Shown here in pieces: positions 34,096 through 43,400 of a stretch of 64,000 nt of DNA. Under the pieces are notes generated by a model. That model was not told where the DNA came from. It saw only the letters and a list, made by a program, of their open reading frames with translations, and searched no databases. This DNA is from Chromobacterium sp. ATCC 53434. Lineage in GTDB: Bacteria > Pseudomonadota > Gammaproteobacteria > Burkholderiales > Chromobacteriaceae. A program made the translations under genes and the position numbers. The stretch covers positions 434,001 to 498,000 of the forward strand of contig NZ_CP025429.1 in NCBI RefSeq assembly GCF_002848345.1. Direction: 5' to 3'. Position 1 is the first letter of the stretch. Each line of letters opens with the position of its first letter.

Positions 34096-34962
34096 ATGCA
34101 TATCGGATATATCGGCTTGGGCATCATGGGGCGTCCCTGCGTGCTCAATCTGCTGAAGGCCGGCCATCAGGTCAGCGTGTGGGCGCGGCGGCGGGAAAGC
34201 GCCGCCCCGCTGCTGGAAGCGGGCGCCTGCTGGGCGGACAGCCCGGCCGCGCTGGCGGCCGAGGTGGAAGTGCTGGTGAGCAATGTGTCCGACACCGCCG
34301 ACGTCGAGGCGGTATTGCTGGGCGAGAACGGCGCGGCGCACGGCGCGCGGCCGGGACTGGTCTGCGTCGACATGAGCACCATCGCGCCGAACGGCGCGCG
34401 GCGCATCGCCGCCGCGCTGGCCGAGCGCGGCATAGACTTTCTCGATTGTCCGGTGTCCGGCGGCGAAGTCGGCGCCGTCAACGGCACGCTGACCATCATG
34501 GTCGGCGGCAGGGCCGAGGCGCTGGAAAAGGCGATGCCGGCGCTGCAGGCGATGGGACAGACCATCACCCGCATCGGCGATAGCGGCGCCGGTCAGGTGG
34601 CCAAGGCCTGCAACCAGATCGCGGTGGCGGTCGGGGTGGCGGCGGTGGCGGAAATCGTCAAGCTGGCCCGCGCCTGCGACGTCGATCCGGCGCCGGTGCG
34701 CGCCGCGTTGCTGGGCGGCTTCGGCCAGAGCCGGGTGTTGGACGTGCACGGCCAGCGGATGATAGACGACAACTACGCGCCGGGCTTCAAGGCCAAGCTG
34801 CACGCCAAGGACATGCATATCGTGCTCGACACCGCGCGCGAGCAGGGCGTCAGCCTGCCGGCGGCCGAGCGCACGATGCGCTTGATAGACCAGCTGGTGG
34901 AGCAGGGCGACGGCGAGCTGGACTCGTCGGCCATCGCCAGGCTGATCTGGCAGCAGAACTGA
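34096..34962 (+). CDS. NAD(P)-binding beta-hydroxyacid dehydrogenase (GarR/tartronate semialdehyde reductase family)
   Basis: 288-residue cytosolic oxidoreductase. The Rossmann motif IGYIGLGIMGRPCVLNLLKAG (two parts) opens the protein; DCPVSGGEVGAVNGTLTIMV is the substrate-binding signature, and GAGQVAKACNQIAVAV carries the catalytic lysine. Most like 2-hydroxy-3-oxopropionate reductase, but 3-hydroxyisobutyrate or succinic semialdehyde-type activities cannot be excluded. The ATG at 34096 follows TTGAGGAGGGATGAC. It is not part of the flagellar operon and ends at a strong terminator. Confidence 0.88.
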   Translation: MHIGYIGLGIMGRPCVLNLLKAGHQVSVWARRRESAAPLLEAGACWADSPAALAAEVEVLVSNVSDTADVEAVLLGENGAAHGARPGLVCVDMSTIAPNGARRIAAALAERGIDFLDCPVSGGEVGAVNGTLTIMVGGRAEALEKAMPALQAMGQTITRIGDSGAGQVAKACNQIAVAVGVAAVAEIVKLARACDVDPAPVRAALLGGFGQSRVLDVHGQRMIDDNYAPGFKAKLHAKDMHIVLDTAREQGVSLPAAERTMRLIDQLVEQGDGELDSSAIARLIWQQN

Positions 34963-34974
34963 AAGTCGCGCCGC

Positions 34975-35008
34975 AAAAAACGGGCCGCATTCGATGCGGC
35001 CCGTTTTT
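34975..35008. terminator. Bidirectional terminator between the dehydrogenase and HU genes
   Basis: AAAAAACGGGCCGCAT-TCG-ATGCGGCCCGTTTTT has a 10-bp GC-rich stem with A- and T-runs on both sides. It serves the converging genes on each strand. Confidence 0.95.
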
Positions 35009-35031
35009 CATATTCATTGCTTGCGCCGAAA

Positions 35032-35301
35032 TCAGGCGATGCGGTCTTTCAGCTGTTTGCTGGCGACGAAAGCGACTTTGCGCTTGGCGGCGATCTGGAT
35101 GGTTTCGCCGGTTTTCGGATTGCGGCCGGTACGGGCGGCGCTTTCCTTCACCTTGAATTTGCCGGCCATGATGCTGATCTCGCCGTTGCCGGCCAGCGTG
35201 TCCAGCAGCACTTCGTCGAAAGCGCCCAGCACGCGCAATACGTCGGCTTTGTTCAGGCCGGACTTGTCGGAGAGGAGGGCAATCAGTTCGGCTTTGGTCA
35301 T
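35032..35301 (-). CDS. hup: HU family DNA-binding protein
   Basis: 89-residue nucleoid protein that bends DNA. The family signature GKFKVKESAARTGRNPKTGE is present with the proline-tipped arm, and the N-terminal helices (MTKAELIALLSDKSGLNKAD) and the C-terminal end FVASKQLKDRIA are typical. It is a single gene that converges on the dehydrogenase gene and shares its terminator. Confidence 0.96.
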   Translation of the reverse strand: MTKAELIALLSDKSGLNKADVLRVLGAFDEVLLDTLAGNGEISIMAGKFKVKESAARTGRNPKTGETIQIAAKRKVAFVASKQLKDRIA

Positions 35302-35529
35302 GTGTGCGTCTTTCGCTTAGGGTAAAACCCCATTTTCTGCGATTTCCTCGCCCGGATAAAGGTAAAAAAGCATAGTTCGCTTATAAATGGTCGGCGAGGT
35401 GTTGCGGAGCGGCCGCGCCGGACGGGCCTCGCCGTATTTTCACGGTAGCGAGCGCCGATGCCGCGGCGCTGTCCAGCGGGACCGCGGGCGGCCTAAAATG
35501 CCCGTTTGCGCAATTCGAAGGAGAAAACC

Positions 35530-35787
35530 ATGCGTGCAATCGCGATGATGGCGGGCGCCGCCGCCGCGCTGCTGCTGGCGCTGTCCGCGCCGCCGGCCCA
35601 GGCTCAACGGGTGACCGGATCGACCAATCTGGTGACCGGCGACGGCGCCGCCGGCCACGGCGACCGGACGGTCCGTGCCAGATCCAAGCCGGCTGGCGCC
35701 ACGGCGCGCTGCCGGGACGGCAGCTATAGCCATAGCCGCCGCGGCGCTTGCGTCGGCCACCGCGGCGTCGCCAAGCGTTATCGCTAG
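35530..35787 (+). CDS. Secreted DUF3761 protein, first paralogue (85 aa)
   Basis: Small exported protein: signal peptide about residues 1-24 (AAALLLALSAPPAQA), then a C-terminal DUF3761 domain with AGATARCRDGSYSHSRRGAC followed by VGHRGVAKRY. The two cysteines probably pair. Function unknown. Good ribosome site AAGGAGAAAACC before ATG 35530. A related protein is encoded at 36694 on the same strand, with an inverted gene between them. Confidence 0.82.
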   Translation: MRAIAMMAGAAAALLLALSAPPAQAQRVTGSTNLVTGDGAAGHGDRTVRARSKPAGATARCRDGSYSHSRRGACVGHRGVAKRYR

Positions 35788-35798
35788 CGCCATGCAAA

Positions 35799-35820
35799 AG
35801 GCCCGCCGGGAGGCGGGCCG
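35799..35820 (-). terminator. Terminator of the minus-strand gene at 35840
   Basis: GGCCCGCC and GGCGGGCC stem; read on the minus strand it is followed by TTTT. It may also stop the converging DUF3761 gene. Confidence 0.75.
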
Positions 35821-35839
35821 AGGCGCGAGCGTCGCCGGC

Positions 35840-36244
35840 TCAGGCGCTGGTGTCCAGCAGCGAGCCGACGCTGCCGACGGCGTCCGAGGTGCTGGCCGAT
35901 GTATTGTCGGCGCCGCCCTGCTGTTCGCCGCCGCCGTGGCGGTGGTGGTGACCGGCATGCTGGCTCTGCATGGTCTGGAACGCCTGCTGGGCGCCTTGCA
36001 GATTGCCGCTTTGCAGGGCCTGGCCCAGTTGCGCGAACGGGTTGTTCGAATTGGACGAGGCATTGCCGCCGGGGCTGTTGGCGGTCAGGCTGGCGTAGGC
36101 GCTTTGCGCCTGGCTGAGATTGCCGGACTGCAGGGCCGACGCCAGCTGTTGGAAGTTTTGCTGGTTTTGCTGCCGATTGGCGGCGTTGGCGCTGTTTTGC
36201 GGTTGCCAAGCGGAGACGCTGCCGCCGAAGCTGCTGATGCTCAT
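35840..36244 (-). CDS. Hypothetical 134-aa protein with repeated ALQSGNL motifs
   Basis: Low-complexity, probably soluble or secreted protein without a cleavable signal peptide. Two copies of a helical motif are visible, LASALQSGNLSQAQSAYASL (near 35-54) and LGQALQSGNLQGAQQAFQTM (near 75-94), separated by an Asn/Ser-rich linker. A His/Gly segment (HAGHHHRHGGGEQQGG) follows, then a Ser/Thr tail. The repeat resembles a pair of TPR-like helices. Start ATG 36244 is preceded by AGGAAAGGAATCATC. Function unknown. Confidence 0.78.
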   Translation of the reverse strand: MSISSFGGSVSAWQPQNSANAANRQQNQQNFQQLASALQSGNLSQAQSAYASLTANSPGGNASSNSNNPFAQLGQALQSGNLQGAQQAFQTMQSQHAGHHHRHGGGEQQGGADNTSASTSDAVGSVGSLLDTSA

Positions 36245-36693
36245 GATGATTCCTTTCCTGATGCCCGATCCTGGGGCGATAGCCATCGACTTCGATTGCG
36301 AAACCGTTCCGGCGTCTTTGACTGCGACGGTAGGATTTCAGCCTGACTGCATCACGGCTTGAATAGCTTATCGACGGCGGCGGCGGCGTCTGAAGTCACA
36401 AACCTTGGTCCCATTGTTAAGCTTTGTCTAAATAATTTTACGTCATATGTTAACAGTCGGCGGCAGGGGGAAGCGCCCGGGCCGCCGGGGATGACTTATT
36501 CACAGGAGGGGGGATTTGCCGTAGTTGTCCACAGTTTCCACGCAAGCGCGGTCATCGCGGCGGGGCCGGCGCGCTGGCGGGATGTTGCGGACTGACAAAG
36601 CGGCCATGACGGGGCGGAAATCCGCGAGATGGCCTTGGCGCGGGGCAATATCGCTAGATAAGATGCTTTTGGCATTTTAAAAAGGAAAACCAT
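36245..36693. other. AT-rich spacer with DnaA-box-like 9-mers, no gene
   Basis: This 449-bp stretch contains no supported gene. Its middle (about 36400-36460) is much richer in A/T than its surroundings and contains GTTAAG and TGTTAAC. Two 9-mers resembling DnaA boxes lie 20 nt apart: TTATTCACA (36496-36504, exact consensus) and TTGTCCACA (36525-36533, one mismatch). Confidence 0.55.
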
Positions 36694-36975
36694 ATGCGCC
36701 TCGCCATTGTCGCCCTTGCCGCGTTGCTGGCCGTTCAGCCGGTCTTCGCGAAAACTCCAAGCCAGACCGATAACGACACGCCGAACGAGTCCCAGCTGGT
36801 CGAGCACGGCAGCTACAGGAATTCGGACGGTCAGGAAGTGCACAGTCCGGCGCACTCCAAGACCGGCAAGGCGCCGGCGGGCGCCTCGGCCAAGTGCCGG
36901 GACGGCACCTACAGCTTCAGCACCCACAGGCGCGGCACCTGCTCGCATCACGGCGGCGTGGCCGCCTGGCTGTAG
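36694..36975 (+). CDS. Secreted DUF3761 protein, second paralogue (93 aa)
   Basis: Exported small protein: signal peptide residues 1-19 (MRLAIVALAALLAVQPVFA), a polar linker, then a DUF3761 domain with AGASAKCRDGTYSFSTHRRG and TCSHHGGVAAWL. The C-terminal 35 residues are clearly related to the protein encoded at 35530, suggesting duplication. Function unknown; the pair of cysteines and the histidines could bind a metal, but this is a guess. It ends at a strong terminator. Confidence 0.85.
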   Translation: MRLAIVALAALLAVQPVFAKTPSQTDNDTPNESQLVEHGSYRNSDGQEVHSPAHSKTGKAPAGASAKCRDGTYSFSTHRRGTCSHHGGVAAWL

Positions 36976-36982
36976 AGATGGC

Positions 36983-37006
36983 AAAAGCCCCGCCGGCGGG
37001 GCTTTT
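36983..37006. terminator. Bidirectional terminator after the second DUF3761 gene
   Basis: AAAAGCCCCGCC-GGCGGGGCTTTT is a perfect 12-bp palindrome with A/T ends. Confidence 0.92.
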
Positions 37007-37091
37007 GCGGCTTCGTCGACGAGGCCTCTCCTGCATCGAGAGGGGATGACGCCGACGAGGACTTACCCGGTTTCCGTCGCTCAGGCGCCGC

Positions 37092-38720
37092 TCACAGCTT
37101 GAAGCGGGAGGTGACGTGCTGCAGGCTTTGCGACAGCGAGTTCAACTCGCCGGAGGTGGTGGCCAGCTCTTCCACCGTGGCGCTGTTGGATTCCGCCATC
37201 TGCGACACCTGCTCCATGCTTTGCGCCAGGGTCAGGCTGGCGGCGCGTTGCTCCGACAGGCTGGAGGTGATGCTGGCTATCGTGCCGACGATGGACTGGG
37301 TGTTGTTCTCGATTTCATGCATCGACATGCTGGCCTCGTTGGCGCTGCCCGACACCGCTTCCACGCTGGTCAGGCTGCCGGCCATGCTGTCCACCACCCG
37401 ATGGGCGTTCTGTTGGATGGAGCCTATCATCTGGGTGATTTCCTGGGCCGAGCTGGTGGTGCGCTCGGCGAGTTTTCTGACTTCGTCGGCCACCACGGCG
37501 AAGCCGCGGCCCATTTCGCCGGCGCGCGCCGCCTCGATCGCCGCGTTCAAGGCCAATAGATTGGTCTGGTCGGCCACATCGCGGATCACGGTGATGATGT
37601 TGCCGATGCGCTGAACCTCGTCGGTCAGAGACTGCATCTGTTCCGAGGTGCTGGCGACCGACTGCGACACGGTGCCGATCTGGCCCACCGAGGCCTGCAC
37701 ATTGTGGCCGCCGCGGCTGGCCATCTCTCCGGCGGCGCGGGCCTGGTCGGAAGCCTGGTCGGCGTTGTCGGCCACATGGTTGATGCTGACGGTCAATTGC
37801 TCGATGGTGGCGGCGGCCGAGGTGGTGGCCTCGGACTGGCGTTGCGCGCCGTTGGCGACCTCTTTCGACATGCTGGACAACTCGCGCGCGGCGCTGGATA
37901 CATTGTGCGCGTTCTGCTGGATGCTGGACACCACTTCGCGCAGTCCCTTGCGCATCTCCTGGATGTCGCGGGCGATGATGATGGCCTCGTCGCGGGCGAG
38001 CGGCAGCGTCTCGTCGACGCCGGACAGATCCCCCTGCTTGATCTGATGCACCAGTTCCACCGAGTGCTGCAGCGGCGTGGTGATCATCCGGGAGATCAGC
38101 CAGGCGGCCATCGCGCCCAGCGCCAGCGCCAGCAGCGTGATCGTGATCATCAGATTGCGGGCCTGGTCATAGCTGTTCTGGCCGTCCTGCACCGCCTCCA
38201 GCATCCGGTCGCCCTGGTATTTGGCCAGATCCTTCAGCGCCGTCATGAAGGCGTTGTTGGCCACCGCGAAGTGCTGCTTCAGAAACGCATAGGCGGGCGC
38301 GCCCTTGCCGGTGCGGGCCAGTTTGTACATCGGTTCGTATTGCTGCTTGAGCACGGCGCGGGTCTCTTTGACCTTGTCCATCAGCACGCGGCCCTGCGGC
38401 GTCGCGATCAGCTTCTCCAGCGCCGCCATGTCCTCTGAGTTGAGCGCGCGCAGTTTTTCGACCTTGTCGATCTCCGCCTCTATCATCTGCGGCTCCGGCG
38501 CGATGATGGCGTTGCGCACGCCGCGGCCGATATCCAGCGTGGTCGTCGTGATGCGGTTGACCAGCACCACCTTCGGGTAGCGGTTGCCGGTGATGTCGCG
38601 GGTTTTCTGCTGCAGGCTTTCCATCTTGAACATCGCCACGCAGACGACGATCAGCAGCATCGCCAGCAATGCGCCGAATCCGATAAAGAGTTTCTGCCTG
38701 ACCGTCAGCTGATAAAACAT
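37092..38720 (-). CDS. Methyl-accepting chemotaxis protein with four-helix-bundle sensor
   Basis: 542-residue inner-membrane chemoreceptor. The first membrane helix is about residues 9-31 ([22 protein letters not shown]), followed by a periplasmic 4HB_MCP domain (about 32-185), a second membrane helix ([21 protein letters not shown]), HAMP, and a signalling domain with the hairpin tip [20 protein letters not shown]. No CheR-binding pentapeptide ends the protein (SRFKL). The ATG at 38720 has GGAGG six bases before it; an upstream in-frame TTG is less likely. The end of a dispersed repeat lies about 55 nt upstream of the start. Confidence 0.95.
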   Translation of the reverse strand: MFYQLTVRQKLFIGFGALLAMLLIVVCVAMFKMESLQQKTRDITGNRYPKVVLVNRITTTTLDIGRGVRNAIIAPEPQMIEAEIDKVEKLRALNSEDMAALEKLIATPQGRVLMDKVKETRAVLKQQYEPMYKLARTGKGAPAYAFLKQHFAVANNAFMTALKDLAKYQGDRMLEAVQDGQNSYDQARNLMITITLLALALGAMAAWLISRMITTPLQHSVELVHQIKQGDLSGVDETLPLARDEAIIIARDIQEMRKGLREVVSSIQQNAHNVSSAARELSSMSKEVANGAQRQSEATTSAAATIEQLTVSINHVADNADQASDQARAAGEMASRGGHNVQASVGQIGTVSQSVASTSEQMQSLTDEVQRIGNIITVIRDVADQTNLLALNAAIEAARAGEMGRGFAVVADEVRKLAERTTSSAQEITQMIGSIQQNAHRVVDSMAGSLTSVEAVSGSANEASMSMHEIENNTQSIVGTIASITSSLSEQRAASLTLAQSMEQVSQMAESNSATVEELATTSGELNSLSQSLQHVTSRFKL

Positions 38721-38774
38721 CGCGCGCCTCCACCGTTGTCCTATGGACAAGCTAAATGAATATCCATATTCATA

Positions 38775-38830
38775 TTAGAGCCTGTTTGCGATCTTTCTCG
38801 GCGATTGCGCGTTTTTTGCCGCAGATGTTC
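38775..38830. repeat. Solo, diverged end of the palindromic element seen at 21103
   Basis: TTA followed by GAGCCTGTTTGCGATCTTT matches the terminal inverted repeat at 21106/21371 with one difference, again next to a TNA trinucleotide. Similarity continues weakly for about 30 more bases (CGGC...GTTTTTTGCCG). No matching opposite end was found nearby. Confidence 0.65.
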
Positions 38831-38905
38831 GATCGCAGGCCGGACGGCGCCCCTCCTGGCCGTGGAAGGTGGCCGAAATACCGGGGGAGGGGGCAGCGTT
38901 CCTCT

Positions 38906-39499
38906 TCACGTTGCGCGCTGTTGGCCGGCGCATTGCCCGATGAAGTGCCAGCGGGTGTAGTCCGCGGTGCCGGCCAGATTGGAGACGCGCCAGGGCCGGT
39001 AGCGGGCGCCGCACAGCCCGACGGTGGCATTGCCGCGGTGCGGCGTGCGCAGCCCGACCATCTGGGCCGCGCGCTGGCGCGCGTCGGGCACGGTGGTTTC
39101 GCCGCGCCAGTGGCGGCAGCCGATGCAATCGTTGACTCGGCCGGCGCGGCGCTCGGCCTCGGCGCGCGGCAGGCCGCCGTCGTATTCGATGATGGCGGCA
39201 CGCTCCTCTATGGCCTCCCGGTCGTCGAGGCCGCCGTGGTGGCGGGCGAGATGGGCATCGAGGGCAGCCGCCAGCTCTGCCGCCGGCACGCCGTCGCGCG
39301 CGATCTGCGCGCTCAGCATCGCCCGCCACTCGGCGTGGTCGGCGCTGGACCAGCGCTCCAGCCGGCAGATCAGATAGACCCGTTGCCCAAGGTCGGCCGG
39401 CAGCGCGGCCGACGCGGGGCCGGCCTCTCCGCGAGGGCAGGGCCGTAGCGTTTTTCGGGGTGCTTGTTTTCCGGTGCCAAGCTGTTGCTGCCTATTCAT
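38906..39499 (-). CDS. Hypothetical protein with a plasmid/phage-type EERAAIIEYDGGLPR motif (197 aa)
   Basis: Arg-rich soluble protein of unknown function. The segment EERAAIIEYDGGLPRAEAER near residues 111-130 resembles a motif that I recall from replication or accessory proteins of phages and integrative elements. A zinc-type pattern may follow: CIGCRHW near 139-145, then GLCGARY and GQCAGQ. Start ATG 39499 is supported by GGAGGGAGAAA directly before it; the frame is also open upstream to 39625. It is flanked by the repeat end at 38775, so it may be a cargo remnant. Confidence that it is expressed is moderate. Confidence 0.62.
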   Translation of the reverse strand: MNRQQQLGTGKQAPRKTLRPCPRGEAGPASAALPADLGQRVYLICRLERWSSADHAEWRAMLSAQIARDGVPAAELAAALDAHLARHHGGLDDREAIEERAAIIEYDGGLPRAEAERRAGRVNDCIGCRHWRGETTVPDARQRAAQMVGLRTPHRGNATVGLCGARYRPWRVSNLAGTADYTRWHFIGQCAGQQRAT

Positions 39500-39711
39500 T
39501 TTCTCCCTCCAGTATCGCGCTGCCCGGCACGGCTTGCGGCATCTCGCGTCTTGGTCCGGGTCTTGCGGGCGTGCTGCAGCGTGCGCCGTTCGTTGGGGAA
39601 GATGAAGCCGACACTGTTCAGGCAATGGATTCGCGCTTCCGGCGCCGGGGCCTGCGTCGGCGTCTCGGGAGGGAGGATCGATTCCGGCAAATGGCCGGGC
39701 CGGAAATGAAT

Positions 39712-39734
39712 AAAGCCCCGACTGGCGGGGCTTT
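39712..39734. terminator. Terminator of yicC
   Basis: AAAGCCCCG-ACTGG-CGGGGCTTT, placed 28 nt beyond the yicC stop on the minus strand, with short T-runs on both sides. Confidence 0.88.
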
Positions 39735-39761
39735 GCGCTTGCGTTGATACGCGGTGGAAGC

Positions 39762-40628
39762 TTACTCGATGTTCTGGATCTGCTCGCGCATCTGCTCGAT
39801 CAGCACCTTCAGTTCCACCGAGGCCTGGGTGGTGTCGGTGGAGACCGATTTGGAACCCAGCGTGTTGGCTTCGCGGTTCAGCTCCTGCATCAGGAAGTCC
39901 AGCCGCTTGCCGGACTGGCCGCCCGACTTCAGGATGCGGCGCACTTCGGACAGGTGGGTGGTCAGCCGCGACAGTTCCTCGTCGACGTCTATCTTCTGCG
40001 CGAACAGCGCGAATTCCTGCTTCAGCCTGTCCTCGTCGACGCTGCCCAGTGCCTCTTGCAGCCGGCCGGACAGCTTGGCCATATAGTTGTCGAGGATTTG
40101 CGGCAGCTTGGGCTTGATCGCGGCGACGATGGCTTCCATCGCCTCTATCTTTTCGATCAGCACCGCTTTCAGCTTCTCGCCTTCGCGGCCGCGCGAGGCG
40201 TTGAAGTCGGCCAGCGCGGTCTGCAGCGCGTCCAGGCACAGCTGGTGCAGGACCTCGGGCGCCAGTTCGTTGCTTTTCAGCACGCCGGGCCAGCGCATCA
40301 GTTCGCCGACCGACAGGCCCTTGCCGTCGCCGCAGCGCTGCTGCACGTCGCGGGAGACTTCCAGCAGACGGTCGAGAAGGGCGTGGTTCAATTCCAGCGT
40401 CGGGGCGGCGCTGTCCACCTGATTGAGGCCGACGCGGCATTCCAGTTTGCCGCGGGTGACGCGGGCGGCGATCTGCTCGCGCAGCTGCGGTTCGATGATG
40501 CGCAACTCTTCCGGCAGGCGCATCTGCACGTCGAGGTAGCGGTGATTGACCGCTCGGACCTCCAGGCTCAACATGCCACCAGGGAATTCCCGGGTGGCGG
40601 CGGCAAAGCCGGTCATGCTCAGTATCAT
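39762..40628 (-). CDS. yicC: YicC family endoribonuclease
   Basis: 288-residue cytosolic protein of the YicC/YloC family, for which endoribonuclease activity has been reported. The N terminus MILSMTGFAAATREFPGGML, the middle (LRGEL-equivalent region RGKLECRVGLNQ) and the C-terminal DUF1732 domain SGKRLDFLMQELNREANTLG with the final ELKVLIEQMREQIQNIE are all typical. The gene is divergent from the kinase gene, and rph lies three genes away; yicC and rph are often near each other in proteobacteria. Confidence 0.95.
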   Translation of the reverse strand: MILSMTGFAAATREFPGGMLSLEVRAVNHRYLDVQMRLPEELRIIEPQLREQIAARVTRGKLECRVGLNQVDSAAPTLELNHALLDRLLEVSRDVQQRCGDGKGLSVGELMRWPGVLKSNELAPEVLHQLCLDALQTALADFNASRGREGEKLKAVLIEKIEAMEAIVAAIKPKLPQILDNYMAKLSGRLQEALGSVDEDRLKQEFALFAQKIDVDEELSRLTTHLSEVRRILKSGGQSGKRLDFLMQELNREANTLGSKSVSTDTTQASVELKVLIEQMREQIQNIE

Positions 40629-40727
40629 GCGGGGCTCCTATTGCGAATCCAATTTCAAAATGCCGGGCCCGAATTGCTTTGCTAAGCTCAATTCAGGGCC
40701 AGTGGACACTATAACAACTGCCATCCG

Positions 40728-41699
40728 ATGACTCAATCCAGCAAGCAGACCGCGCTATCGCCTGGCTATCGCCTGGCGGAGTACACCATTGTGCGCCAGT
40801 TGTCGGTTGGCGGCTTCAGCGTCGTCTATCTGGCGCTGGACGATGCCGACCGCAAGTTCGCGATCAAGGAGTACCTGCCGCGCAATCTGGCCGACCGCAA
40901 TCGCGAGGGCGAGGTGACGGTGCCGCACGAGATGGACCGCGACGCCTTCAATCTGGGGCTGAAGTGTTTTTTCGAGGAGGGGCGGGTGTTGTCCGGGATT
41001 GCCCATCCGACCGTGGTGCGGGTCAGCAATTTCTTCCGCGCCAACCAGACGGTGTACATGGTGATGGAGTATGCCGACGGCCGTTCGCTGGGGCGGGAGC
41101 TGGAGCTGGCCGGCGGCCGGATGGAGGAGCGGCTGATCCGCAAATGGTTCGCCGCGTTGCTGTCGGGCTTGCGCGAGGTGCACAGCCAGCGGCTGCTGCA
41201 TCTGGACATCAAGCCGGCCAATATCTATCTGCGCCGCAGCGGCGTGCCGCTGCTGCTGGATTTCGGCGCGGCGCGGCAGACCTTGTCGCGCCGCGACAAG
41301 CATTTCGCCGCGATGTACACGCCGGGTTTCGCGGCCCCGGAGCAGTACGAGCGCGATCAGCCGCTGGGACCGTGGACCGACATTTACGGGATAGGCGCCT
41401 GCCTGTACGTGTGCATGGGCGGCGCGACGCCGCAAAACGCCAAGGCGCGCCGGGAGAACGACGCGCTGGTGCCGGCGGCCAAGGCTTTCGGCCATTTGTA
41501 CTCGCGAGAGCTGGTCGAGTTGTGCGACCGTTGCCTGGCGCTGTCGCCGGACGACAGGCCGGCGACGGTGCTGGAAGTCCAGAAGTGCCTGCAGCAGACC
41601 GAATACAGCAAGCCGGAGAAGCCGGCGGCGGAAGGCAATCGGCTGGTGGGATGGATCCGCGGCCTGGCTGGTGGCCGGCATCGAGAGGGGACGGAATGA
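40728..41699 (+). CDS. Serine/threonine protein kinase
   Basis: 323-residue soluble Hanks-type kinase without a membrane segment. The glycine loop [13 protein letters not shown] lies at 25-37 and the lysine in FAIKEYL near 48. The catalytic loop [13 protein letters not shown] near 154-166 has His in place of the usual Arg/Tyr. The metal loop is LDFGAAR and the activation end is [11 protein letters not shown]. Its stop overlaps the ATG of a PP2C phosphatase (ATGA), forming a kinase-phosphatase pair. Targets are unknown; no type VI secretion genes are nearby. Confidence 0.92.
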   Translation: MTQSSKQTALSPGYRLAEYTIVRQLSVGGFSVVYLALDDADRKFAIKEYLPRNLADRNREGEVTVPHEMDRDAFNLGLKCFFEEGRVLSGIAHPTVVRVSNFFRANQTVYMVMEYADGRSLGRELELAGGRMEERLIRKWFAALLSGLREVHSQRLLHLDIKPANIYLRRSGVPLLLDFGAARQTLSRRDKHFAAMYTPGFAAPEQYERDQPLGPWTDIYGIGACLYVCMGGATPQNAKARRENDALVPAAKAFGHLYSRELVELCDRCLALSPDDRPATVLEVQKCLQQTEYSKPEKPAAEGNRLVGWIRGLAGGRHREGTE

Positions 41700-42574
41700 A
41701 ACTGTCTATTTTCCAGGAAAGCCGGATCGGCGGCCGCAGCTACAATCAGGACCGGCTGACTGTCGCCCATTCGACCGAAACGGTGATGCTGGTGGTGGCC
41801 GACGGCATGGGTGGCCACATGCGCGGCGAGGTGGCCGCCCAGATCACCGTCGACCTGCTCAGCGAGTTGTTCTACCAGCAGGCGACGCCGACGCTCAGCT
41901 ACCCGAACCGTTTTCTGGTCAACGCGATCAGCTCGGTGCACCAGGTGATCCTGGAGTACGCCGCCGATCACCGGCTGCCGGACGTGCCGAGCACCACGGT
42001 GGTGGCGGCGATTCTGCAGCATGGGCAGCTGTACTGGTGCCATGTCGGCGATTCGCGGCTGTATCTGCTCGATCAGCGGGGCCTGCGGCTGCGCTCGCGC
42101 GATCATTCCCAGGTCCAGCGGATGATAGACCAGGGCACGCTGACCGAGGAGGCGGCCAAGACCCACCCGGAACGCAACAAGATCTACAACTGTCTGGGCG
42201 CGTCCAGCGATCCGGACATCGATATCGGCGAGCGCCAGAGCATCGCCGCCGGCAGCACGATTCTGCTGTGCACCGACGGCCTGTGGTCGCAGGTGCAGGA
42301 CGCCGAGATGGAGAAGGTCTTCGCCGGACGCAACGTCAATCAGGTGCTGCCGGCCTTGATCAATGTCGCCGAACGCCGGGCCGGCGCCGGCGGCGACAAT
42401 CTGTCGGCGCTGGCGGTGACGCTGCTGGACGACGCGCTGGAGCTGGGCGAGCGCGCCGATGTGCTGGACACCGAGAAGACGCCGCCGCAGAAGGGCGGAC
42501 GGCTGATCCTGGAGTCGAATCTCGCGACCATGCACCAGGAGATACTGGCCAGCCAGGTGGACAAGGACAGCTGA
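41696..42574 (+). CDS. PP2C-family protein phosphatase
   Basis: 292-residue soluble metal-dependent Ser/Thr phosphatase. Metal and phosphate residues are seen in GRSYNQDRL (near 13-21), [13 protein letters not shown] (near 33-45), [12 protein letters not shown] and [17 protein letters not shown]-terminal tail of about 45 residues beyond the fold is polar. It is translationally coupled to the upstream kinase, which it probably counteracts. The rph gene follows after 65 nt. Confidence 0.93.
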   Translation: MKLSIFQESRIGGRSYNQDRLTVAHSTETVMLVVADGMGGHMRGEVAAQITVDLLSELFYQQATPTLSYPNRFLVNAISSVHQVILEYAADHRLPDVPSTTVVAAILQHGQLYWCHVGDSRLYLLDQRGLRLRSRDHSQVQRMIDQGTLTEEAAKTHPERNKIYNCLGASSDPDIDIGERQSIAAGSTILLCTDGLWSQVQDAEMEKVFAGRNVNQVLPALINVAERRAGAGGDNLSALAVTLLDDALELGERADVLDTEKTPPQKGGRLILESNLATMHQEILASQVDKDS

Positions 42575-42639
42575 GTGCGGCGACCCGGCGCAGGCGGAGT
42601 ATAATCGCCGTCGTTCCCACTTTCCGTCCAAGGCCATTG

Positions 42640-43356
42640 ATGCGACCTTCCCAACGTAATGCCGACGCGCTGCGCGTCGTCCGTCTGACCCGTGGCTACA
42701 CCCGGCATGCCGAAGGCTCGGTGCTGGTGGAGTTCGGCGACACCAAGGTGATCTGCACCGCCAGCGTCGAGGAGACCGTGCCGTCGTTCCTGAAGGGCAA
42801 GGGCCAGGGCTGGGTGACGGCGGAATACGGCATGCTGCCGCGCTCCACCGGCAGCCGGATGCGGCGCGAGGCCGCCAGCGGCAAGCAGTCCGGCCGCACC
42901 CAGGAAATCCAGCGCCTGATCGGCCGCTCGCTGCGCGCCGTCACCGACCTCGCCAAACTGGGCGAGCGCCAGATCGTCATCGATTGCGACGTGATCCAGG
43001 CAGACGGCGGCACCCGCACCGCCAGCATCACCGGCGCCTATGTGGCGCTGGCCGACGCGATCCAGGGCTTGATGGCCGCCGGCAAGTTGAACGCCAGCCC
43101 GCTGCGCGACCAGGTGGCGGCGGTGTCGGTCGGCGTCTACCAGGGCATGCCGGTGCTGGATCTCGATTATCCGGAAGATTCGGCCTGCGAGACCGATATG
43201 AATGTGGTGATGACCGGCAGCGGCCGCTTCGTCGAGGTGCAGGGCACCGCCGAGGGCGAGCCGTTCAGCGAGGAGGAGATGAACGCGATGCTGGCGCTGG
43301 CGCGCAAGGGCATCGCCGAGTTGCTGGTGCTTCAGCGCGAGGCGCTGGCCGGCTGA
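42640..43356 (+). CDS. rph: Ribonuclease PH
   Basis: 238-residue phosphorolytic 3'-5' exoribonuclease that trims tRNA precursors. Signatures: [60 protein letters not shown] and [20 protein letters not shown]. Length and sequence are intact, unlike the frameshifted gene of some E. coli strains. A TATAAT at 42600-42605 lies 35 nt before the start but has no good -35 hexamer; co-transcription with the phosphatase is possible. Ends at a strong terminator. Confidence 0.97.
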   Translation: MRPSQRNADALRVVRLTRGYTRHAEGSVLVEFGDTKVICTASVEETVPSFLKGKGQGWVTAEYGMLPRSTGSRMRREAASGKQSGRTQEIQRLIGRSLRAVTDLAKLGERQIVIDCDVIQADGGTRTASITGAYVALADAIQGLMAAGKLNASPLRDQVAAVSVGVYQGMPVLDLDYPEDSACETDMNVVMTGSGRFVEVQGTAEGEPFSEEEMNAMLALARKGIAELLVLQREALAG

Positions 43357-43376
43357 CGGTCGGTCCGCCGGATGCG

Positions 43377-43400
43377 AAAGCCGCCCTCGGGCGGCTTTTT
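43377..43400. terminator. Bidirectional terminator between rph and the protease gene
   Basis: AAAGCCGCCC-TC-GGGCGGCTTTTT stem-loop with T-run. Its last base touches the stop codon of the converging protease gene. Confidence 0.93.

Noticed and set aside
37099-38580. Plus-strand frames opposite the chemoreceptor gene
   Set aside because: The minus-strand chemoreceptor has all expected domains; the plus-strand products are composition artefacts.
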